A stretch of DNA of 24,801 nucleotides from Chara braunii. Its lineage: Eukaryota; Streptophyta; Charophyceae; Charales; Characeae. The notes below the pieces were generated by a model. The model was not told where the DNA came from and did not search any database. It saw only the letters and a list, made by a program, of their open reading frames with translations. The stretch covers positions 4,463,737-4,488,537 of the forward strand of contig BFEA01000019.1 in assembly GCA_003427395.1 (NCBI GenBank), in the 5' to 3' direction. Of the stretch, positions 19,641 to 24,801 are shown piece after piece. A program made the translations under genes and the position numbers. Numbering within the stretch: position 1 is the first letter of the stretch; every line of letters starts with the position of its first letter.

Positions 19641-21475
19641 TGCAAGGGGGTTGTGTGTTGTGTGTGAGTCCTGGCCATAGACACTGCTGTCTCTTGATGG
19701 GGACGGGGGAAGCAGATGGGAGGTGACGCCGCTGCCAAATGCTGTGTCTTTGCGTTAGCCCCCCCCCTCCTCCCCCCGTGGCCCCACCCTACTCCCTGAC
19801 CGCTACTGATTAGGGCGAGGGCCAACATGCATCACCTTGATTATTGTGCAGGTAGCTATGCGTGCAGGGGTCCCCTGTAGAGGCTTAGGAGTAGTGGTAG
19901 GTAGGTAGTGCAAGGTAGAAAATGAAAAAAGGAAAATCCAGCAAATTGCATGCCAAACCTTGTCAAAGTCAGCATTGCTCACTGCGTTACGCTGGGGAAT
20001 TTGATGATGATGACAATTAAGGTGGGTGAAATACGTAGCCTGAGACCTGACAGTGTAAGGATGACATTGATTGACTAAATGTGGCCGTAAGGGTTATCAT
20101 GCCGATAACCATGATGATGGCGATGATGTCTGATGAATGTGCAAATGAACTTGATGATGACATGGCGCACAATAATTTTGAAACGTCTGTGACAACACTG
20201 ACAACTGATCAAAGTGAACTATGGACCGTGAATGATGATTTGGTAATTATTGTATCAGAATCTACCATGATGACGATCAAACGACCAGGTAACAACAGCA
20301 AATTTCAGAACTGCCATTGGATCAGACACTGCTGCCATGAATCTAAGTGCTGTAATAATTCGACCATTGAATATCTGTGTGTCATTCTTGTGCAGGGGCA
20401 ATGCTAAAATTATCTGCCTGCATCTTTCCGATTTAAACGGATGTCCCGAAGGACACAGAGGTTCTATGTAAAAGGAGCTGTATTCAGAAACCCCAAGCCT
20501 CCCCTTCTCCCTTCCCCCCCCCCCCCCCCCCCCCCCACACACCACCACCACCACCACTGCTACCAAAGAAAAGGAAACAAAAAGAAAAGATAAAGAGGGT
20601 ATAAAACAGGCATTTTGTTGCCAGAGTGGTACTTCTTTGAAGTTCTTTCCACTTTTTCAATATTAAAAAGGAAGATTGGTTGTGCAAAGCAATTCCTTTT
20701 GTGGCAGTGGAATGCCATTGTGCTCAGCTCCTACTCTGTAATTTGCCTCTCTGGTTCGATTTTGTCTTCTTTTGTTCAGTCTGCAGGTCCAAGATGGCCC
20801 GAGCAATCTGACGAACTCCTTGGTTTAATCGTGGACTCTCTACGAACTCTGGACAGTGTTGTTACACAGGGGTGTCCAGAGCCTAGGCGGAGGCCCCAGT
20901 CAGCACAAAAGATTGCTCTTGTTCTTCAAGCGGCGCCATCTCACCTTCACCAGGACCTGATCGGGCTCGTACCAAAGCTGGTGGATGCAGCCGAGCACCC
21001 AATTGCCGCTCAGGCGTTGCTAGAGCGGCTGAGAGTACCAGATGCAGATCCTGCAACGCGCATGCCTGTCCTTGCATCTCTTAGTCAGCTGGAGGTTGGT
21101 CCTGACGTGTGGGATCACGTCTTCCGTAGTGGACTGGAAACAATGGTTGCGGTGGACGACGATTTGCTTGCAACTGCTGTAAGCATTGTTTTCAAGGCTG
21201 CGGCCGAAGTCAGGGCACTACCTCTAGCGGTGAGTATTCCCCACTTGCGGACTTTTCCGCTCGTTAATGTGGCCCTAATAGTTTGACAGTGGCTATCTGA
21301 CTGTCGCATCTGATTTTGTCCAATGTTTTGCTGTCCTGTTTCAGCATCTAAATTTGCAGACACCGTGCAACGCATGGCTGTGGAACCCTGAGACGTATGT
21401 GCAGGAGATGAGCACACAAAGTTCTGCTCTGGGCAGTCATGGAAAAATGGCGGCAGCTTCAACATCCAGCTGCGG
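12093..21475 (+). CDS. FANCD2: FANCD2 homologue, Fanconi anemia group D2 protein (5' part, spliced, continues past the window)
   Basis: FANCD2 pairs with FANCI. The pair is monoubiquitinated by the FANCL ligase and clamps DNA during interstrand crosslink repair. In plants it also affects meiotic recombination. Here the order of conserved blocks matches the animal N-terminal region, about human residues 45-300. The blocks are DIFRSLLERAGFHLSFGDSP (compare [20 protein letters not shown]), SLMNLLMGVKVLQQAIVDLL (compare [20 protein letters not shown]), LLGLIVDSLRTLDSVV, and HLHQDLIGLVPKLVDAAEH followed by PVLASLSQLEVGP. Parts are 12093/12106-13121, 20780-21229 and probably 21345-21475, with a 7.66-kb intron. 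The first exon is uncertain. The region around the conserved ubiquitinated Lys (561 in human) lies beyond the window. I rejected FANCI because these blocks fit D2. Confidence 0.85.
14329..14469 (+). repeat. Short tandem duplications before tRNA-like pieces
   Basis: TTTATAGAGCTG is duplicated near 14331 and 14349. A 30-bp unit CATGG(T/C)AGGGCCTCG(G/T)CC plus TATATAAAGT occurs at 14410 and 14440. Each unit carries TATATAAAG, a TATA-like word. Confidence 0.75.
14472..14560 (+). other. Two tRNA 3'-half-like (B-box) sequences
   Basis: GGTTTGAATCC (14472-14482) and GGGTTCGATTCCC (14540-14552) match the TΨC-arm/B-box consensus GGTTCGANTCC. The second ends in GTTGTGCCA like a tRNA 3' end. No complete cloverleaf or A box is evident, so they are probably fragments of tRNA-derived repeats and not working tRNA genes. 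Confidence 0.5.
14606..14912. repeat. Palindromic tandem array, nine units of about 28-37 bp
   Basis: Units share AACTGAGAAAGACTCTGTCAG and vary only in their joints (ATC, or an added ATCTAG). A partial tenth unit follows at the right edge. Each unit contains GACTCTG-T-CAGAGTC, a 7-bp inverted repeat around one base, and most add TCTAGATCTAG, also palindromic. Longer and shorter units alternate in the middle, giving a 65-bp higher-order period. The units are nearly identical, so the array is young or homogenised. It is a minisatellite and not CRISPR. Confidence 0.93.
15449..15611. repeat. Diverged 82-bp tandem duplication
   Basis: TCTCATGG(C/T)TG(C/T) then TTCCTCCTTGC(A/G)ACCCC begins at 15449 and again at 15531, with related sequence to about 15611. 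The period is not a multiple of three, so it does not preserve a reading frame across copies. Confidence 0.75.
16025..16215. repeat. Degenerate tandem repeat, period about 76 bp
   Basis: TAGACCAC followed by GTGATCTGCAAA and CTGAC(T/C)AGCA begins at 16025 and 16101. A third, weaker copy (ATGATCACAAATTGTTGGCC then AACCAGCATCCTGCA) lies near 16175, and a possible fourth precedes at about 15985. Confidence 0.6.
16889..16965. repeat. Perfect 16-bp inverted repeat with a 45-nt loop
   Basis: GCACACTCTTTCATGT (16889-16904) is the exact reverse complement of ACATGAAAGAGTGTGC (16950-16965). A few more weak or wobble pairs extend inwards. Transcribed in the FANCD2 intron, it could fold into a stem-loop of about 77 nt. 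Confidence 0.8.
17304..17383 (+). other. tRNA-like sequence (degenerate; possible SINE head)
   Basis: TGGCTTAGTGGT (17311-17322) resembles a Pol III A box and GGGTTCAAAAC (17364-17374) a degraded B box, at tRNA-like spacing. The middle has TTGGAAA, as in a tRNA-Ser(GGA) anticodon loop. The acceptor arms do not pair and the B box departs from GGTTCGA. It is therefore a tRNA-derived relic and probably not a functional tRNA. Confidence 0.45.
17911..17930. repeat. (TC)n microsatellite
   Basis: Ten TC units within the FANCD2 intron, preceded by a pyrimidine-rich stretch. Confidence 0.9.
18441..18519. repeat. 21-bp tandem repeat, three to four copies
   Basis: Units start ACACA/ACACT/ACACA/ACATG at 18441, 18462, 18483 and 18504 and share TGCACGAACAG-like ends (TGCACGAACAG, TGCACGAACGG, TGCCTGAACAG). 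Confidence 0.8.
19589..19639. repeat. (GT)n microsatellite, 51 bp
   Basis: Uninterrupted GT dinucleotides in the FANCD2 intron. They explain the His/Thr-repeat ORF on the opposite strand. Confidence 0.97.
20514..20558. repeat. Poly(C) tract of 23 nt followed by CAC triplets
   Basis: Pure C run 20514-20536, then ACACACCACCACCACCACC. It lies about 220 bp before the splice acceptor of the second recognised FANCD2 exon. Confidence 0.95.
20780..21229 (+). CDS. FANCD2: FANCD2 exon B (helical repeat segment)
   Basis: The acceptor TCTTCTTTTGTTCAG ends at 20779 and the donor CTAGCG/GTGAGT starts at 21230. Both ends are in phase 0, so the exon is 450 nt, 150 codons. It encodes SAGPRWPEQSDELLGLIVDS through ALPLA and aligns without large gaps to human FANCD2 from about IPRLIVSQLKWLDRVVDG to the HSVTAMDTLEV helix. 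The strongest block is HLHQDLIGLVPKLVDAAEH (compare NLQHDIITSLPEILGDSQH). A 12-residue Pro/Arg-rich insert follows the first helix. The in-frame sequence upstream of 20780 is intronic. Confidence 0.9.
21345..21475 (+). CDS. FANCD2: FANCD2 probable exon C
   Basis: A good acceptor (TGCTGTCCTGTTTCAG) ends at 21344. Read in phase 0, as exon B requires, the exon begins HLNLQTPC, close to human KLDLQHC at the expected place (about four residues shorter). A Ser/Ala/Gly-rich stretch follows (SALGSHGKMAAASTSS), like the low-complexity segment at this point in human. The frame stops at 21477, so a donor must precede it. CTGCGG/GTGACT at 21475 is one choice and GAGAC/GTATGT near 21393 is another. The 3' end is uncertain. 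Confidence 0.5.
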
Positions 21476-21618
21476 GTGACTTATTAAAGTCAGATTTGGG
21501 CACTCAGCCGTGTATAACTGGCACTTCCCCGGCCATCTTGTTGCGTCAACTTATAATCACGGGGCCATTTGAAAGGGGTTTGCGTCGCTCACAGTATCCA
21601 GAGAAGATTGACGGACGG

Positions 21619-21781
21619 AAAAAACAATGACCGTATTCTCTATTCTGAATTTTCTTGTCCATTCTAGAGCACATAGCTGACAGTATTGAGCGGATTGACC
21701 TCCTTGCTTGATAAAAAAACAATGACCCTACTCGATTGGCCTGTCCATTCAAGAGCAATTTATGCTGGATACAATAGAGCG
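21619..21781. repeat. Diverged tandem duplication, period about 94 bp
   Basis: AAAAAACAATGACC, then CTTGTCCATTC(T)AGAGCA and CAGTATTGAGCG at 21619-21692, are matched by AAAAAAACAATGACCC, CCTGTCCATTCAAGAGCA and TACAATAGAGCG at 21713-21781. Confidence 0.65.
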
Positions 21782-22114
21782 CAAACAACCTGTGTCTCGA
21801 ATATGCCGGTTACAAAGTGTGGTGCACCTTCTCGGGCCGCAGTAGAATCCGGTGGGCCCGCTGATCAGCTCCAAATGTTAGGATCGGGTCTGCAAAACCC
21901 CTGTGGAGGGTAACGAGAGCGAGACGGTCGGAGTCAGCGTTTGGGCGCGAAGTTAGTGGGGGATGGTTGGAATGAGTCTGTGGAACCCATTGGTCGGAAG
22001 CTGGGAACCCATTGGTAGTGCATTTCATTTCGTACGTTTGATGATATGGAATATGTTTGCGTGCAGCGCATAGCGTAACCTCTGTTAGCAACAGTTGGAT
22101 CTGTGTGATCGTAT

Positions 22115-22260
22115 GCTCGCTGCTAGTGTGTTGTCTTGAGTGTCCTAATGAAGCATTATCATGTACTCATCCTTGCTGCTAATTCATGCACTCATCCTTG
22201 CTGCTAATGTGTGCCTTAAGGGCTGTAATGAGGCGTTGTTTGTATTCGTCACCTTCATCT
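22115..22260. repeat. Nested tandem duplications (25 bp and about 80 bp)
   Basis: TACTCATCCTTGCTGCTAAT recurs with a 25-bp period at 22161 and 22186 (one mismatch). Around it, GCTGCTAGTGTGTTGTCTTGAG plus CTAATGAAGC near 22117 is matched by GCTGCTAATGTGTGCCTTAAG plus GTAATGAGGC near 22200. Confidence 0.65.
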
Positions 22261-24670
22261 GCACATCACCCCTCGTTTACGGCTTGTTGTCCCTGTAGCA
22301 TACCTAGCCTTGACTCATCATACTGTCAGTTGCATTGCGTTATCGTTTTGTTACAAGTGTTGCAGTGAGCCATCATGATGTTGTACGCATCCAGTTGTCA
22401 TGTCAAACCGTTGAATCATCATCGTGGTGTTGCGCGCGTTGACTTATTGATCCCCTTGATCGACACATTAGCTCGCTGTATGGCTTGGTATTCGTCGTTG
22501 GCATGCCTAAGTAGCTATGAGCAGGTTTCCGTCTCTGTTTCTTTGGCTTCTCAGTCCAGACAACGCACAAGGAATGCATCCAAGAAGAAGCTCTGGGCAG
22601 CATGTGGCTATATTGTGTGAATGATCCCTCGTCCAGGAACCTTGTGTCTGCACCGTGAACACTGCCTGCTTTCTGCTACTCCTAACAGATGAACTCGCTC
22701 TTGGAAATGGTAATGAACCAGAAAGGCAGCCAGGTAGAGAACTCGAGTGTGGGGAGGTTGTCCTACCTACCGCCAGGACAATGGCTGTCAACGTGGTGCA
22801 AATACGACATCTGTGAGTGACTCAGTCACAGCCATCAGAGGGGATTGTTCAAAGCCAACCTCGACAGCCCGTTGAGGATCAGCGACTGCATTCTCTGCAG
22901 CTGAATAACCTCTGTGTGATGATGTAGGTGACGTGCGGTTAGCATATGAGCGCCATCACCTCTGCCAGGACAAATTTGATGGAAGGTTGAGGCTACCCTC
23001 TGCTTGGATAATCCAGGTGACCCTTCTCTCTGTACTCACCTTGGCCATCCTTTTATTGCATGCCCTTTATTTCCGGAAGGGCTTGATCCACACTTTATGT
23101 TGGAGTGTCATAGCCATGCCTGTCTTTCTGGCCTGTGGAAGTCTTGTTGCGTGCCTCACCCGTCTCTGGCACAATCAGGAACAATGCGTATTATTTTGAC
23201 ATTCGGATGAACTGTTTTTCACACAGCATTGCATCGTGCTTGTCCCATCTTGAGTCGTGGGCACCTAGCATTCCCTCGGTATTTCCCATTCATGTTCCAC
23301 GGTGAGCTCATCCGTTGATGCCAGCTATGATGTTGCAACCTGAGCGCAGGTGTGGCCATTATGATGGTTAAGTGGATGTACGATCATCTCCTGCTGCGGA
23401 GCCTTGTGCTCGGTTGATAATGCCGGGGTTGTTTCTGTGATTTTGGCTCCATGCGTGTGTATGTTCGTGCATGTCCGTGCATGTGGGTCCTCTCATTGTT
23501 TTTTTTTTTTTTTTTGTGGGCGCTGTCTGTCTGTCTGCTGTTTCATTTTCAACCGCTTTCCTCTTGCTCCTACTATGGATCTAGTTTCTATTTCAATGGC
23601 TGATGGCCCCAAGTGGTAGCAGTGACACAGCAACTGTTTTCATACAGCAATTTGTATAATGGCGCCAAGTTTGTGAGCTGTGCATATGTTTGAACTTTGA
23701 ACCTTTGTTCTATTTTGCATAATGGCGTTATCGTGATTTCATCACCGTGCCGTCCTAACAAAGGTACAGTCATCATCGTGCCGTCCAAATCGGCTCTAGT
23801 CCATGTCTGGCTGGCCACATGTTTTGAAGAAGAACCTGCACATATGCATGCGCATATGCCTGCACGTATCTCTGATTGTTTAGCACTTGAAAAGTGGCAT
23901 GCCGTCCACTGCAGTGCATCTGAAACTGTTCACAGGCCTGGCAAACACTTTTGAGCTGTGCTGGCCCCCTAGGAACCAGGGTGGCTTGGAGACGACCACT
24001 GTGCAGGCACCTCTGGATGAAATGTACACGCTGTGCACACCACTTGTTGAATGCGCGATAAAGCCCTTCTACAGCATAGTTGTTTTTCGTCCGTGGGATA
24101 TGGCCATGTTTGTTTGGCTTGTTGTACTGAGTCTCAACATGTTCGTTCCTTTGTTGTCGCAGATTCGTACGAGGTCGCCGGTCCTGTTTGGTTAGAATGT
24201 GTGAAAATTTGTGGGTGTGATATTGATAGATGGTTTAGTGTTGAGGTGTAGGTCTGGGGGCAAGTTTTCGTGTTGTTGCTGGGTTTCGTGGGAACAACAA
24301 GATGAGCTGCTTTTTCAGTAGCTTCATGTGCAGCTTGGTGTGACTGCTACATTTTAGTGGGGGAATTTCTGGCCTATAGGACAGGTGGCCACTGTGCACG
24401 ATCGATCTCTCCGGGGCGGATTCAAAGAAGGACGTAATAATTCCCAAGAGGTGGACGCATCCGACCTTCTCCGACTCACTGCACTATGTTGCTAGGTGCG
24501 ACTCATGGCGTTTTTAGGGGTCTCAGCTCAGAGGCAGTTGGTAAGGTTAATAAGGATGTCACTGATGCTTGATTGACTTCTTATGCTGGAATGAGAGTTT
24601 GATAGCTTGCAAAACCGTATTCGAGATATCATGGTTTGTTGTTTCGGTGCAACGAATGAAACCTGTTTTT
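22261..24670. other. No gene seen; probably FANCD2 intron
   Basis: I searched by eye for the next FANCD2 blocks (the helices after the Ser-rich linker, before the ubiquitinated Lys) and found none. ORFs at 22933-23199 and 23887-24195 are hydrophobic or mixed and unrecognised. A T run lies at 23499-23515. The word CATCA(C/T)CGTGCCGTCC is repeated near 23738 and 23773. Confidence 0.5.
23499..23515. repeat. Poly(T) tract, 17 nt
   Basis: Uninterrupted T run, preceded by a duplicated GTGCATGTCCGTGCATGT word near 23467. Confidence 0.85.
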
Positions 24671-24675
24671 TGCTA

Positions 24676-24792
24676 GGCTGGGCCGCCGCCCGGCTGGGCA
24701 TGCCCCGGCCGGTTGGGCCCAGGGGGGTCCGCCCGGCAAAACCGGGCGATGCAAAAACGCAGCAAGGATTTTTTTATTTTTTTTTTGAAGGC
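24676..24792 (+). other. GC-rich patch with perfect hairpin and T-rich tail
   Basis: A sharply GC-rich stretch (GGCTGGGCCGCCGCCCGG onwards) ends in CGCCCGG-CAAAA-CCGGGCG (24730-24748), a 7-bp perfect stem with a 5-nt loop. About 20 nt later a T-rich tract begins. It resembles a rho-independent terminator in form, but in a eukaryotic context it is more likely the edge of a dispersed GC-rich repeat cut by the window end. Confidence 0.5.
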
Positions 24793-24801
24793 GGGGTTGT
24801 G

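Larger units (their letters stand above)
13122..20779 (+). other. FANCD2 intron, 7,658 bp, repeat-rich
   Basis: It starts GTATGT and ends TTTTGTTCAG, and both flanking exons are in phase 0. Stretches without any other annotated item (about 13320-14400, 14913-15448, 15612-16020, 16220-16880, 17400-17900, 18520-19588, 19640-20513) hold no gene I can support. The 18770-19560 part is G-rich on the plus strand, with words such as GGTAGAGGTCTTAGGTCTAG and no regular period. Several modest ORFs exist but none shows a domain. Confidence 0.8.

Noticed and set aside
20615-20779. In-frame sequence before FANCD2 exon B, starting at a TTG
   Set aside because: It lacks homology and ends in a pyrimidine tract and CAG acceptor, so it is intron.
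22689-22733. Possible next FANCD2 exon between CCTAACAG and CCAG/GTAGAG
   Set aside because: Joining it to the donor at 21475 creates an immediate stop, and neither frame resembles FANCD2.
22933-23199. 88-codon ORF with a hydrophobic stretch
   Set aside because: No family, no supporting neighbours, and it spans a donor-like CCAG/GTGACC. Not convincing as a gene.
24730-24792. Rho-independent terminator
   Set aside because: The shape fits, but the window is eukaryotic, the T tract is about 20 nt from the stem and no gene ends here.

Overview
The window looks like nuclear DNA of a green-lineage eukaryote. The evidence is spliced exons with GT-AG borders, very long intron and intergenic stretches, many microsatellites, and decayed Ty3/gypsy chromovirus-type retroelements. 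The element proteins and the long intron bring to mind a charophyte such as Chara braunii. That is a guess from memory of the family, not something the sequence proves.

Region 1 (1-8005) is a retroelement graveyard. It starts with LTR-like sequence containing a GA microsatellite and a 340-bp module. A minus-strand fragment of a gypsy integrase and chromodomain follows (975-2010), then an AT-rich block (2011-2470). Next comes a plus-strand gypsy element with gag (2769-4238), a retropepsin-like protease (4315-5403) and, fused in frame, the C-terminal part of integrase plus chromodomain tail (5404-6345). Reverse transcriptase, RNase H and the front of integrase are missing. A G-run polypurine tract and a 3' LTR starting TGTTACATGC at 6389 close the element. 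The 340-bp module recurs at 7598-7938. The plus and minus integrase fragments form a roughly 1-kb inverted repeat.

Region 2 (8006-12092) has no gene I can name. It holds a diverged 235-bp tandem duplication, homopolymer tracts, an unrecognised 76-codon ORF, a small retroposon-like unit, and a possible first exon of the next gene.

Region 3 (12093 to about 21475) is the 5' part of a gene I identify as FANCD2, the Fanconi anemia group D2 DNA-repair protein. I recognise two confident exons (12093/12106-13121 and 20780-21229) and one probable exon (21345-21475). A 7.66-kb phase-0 intron separates the first two. It is packed with repeats: a nine-copy palindromic tandem array, tRNA-like pieces, decayed short tandem duplications, a 16-bp-arm inverted repeat, and GT and C tracts. 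The plus-strand gene continues beyond the window, since the ubiquitination region and C-terminal half are not visible.

Region 4 (21476-24801) is presumably further FANCD2 intron. I could not find another exon. It holds small tandem duplications and ends in a GC-rich hairpin followed by a T-rich tract.
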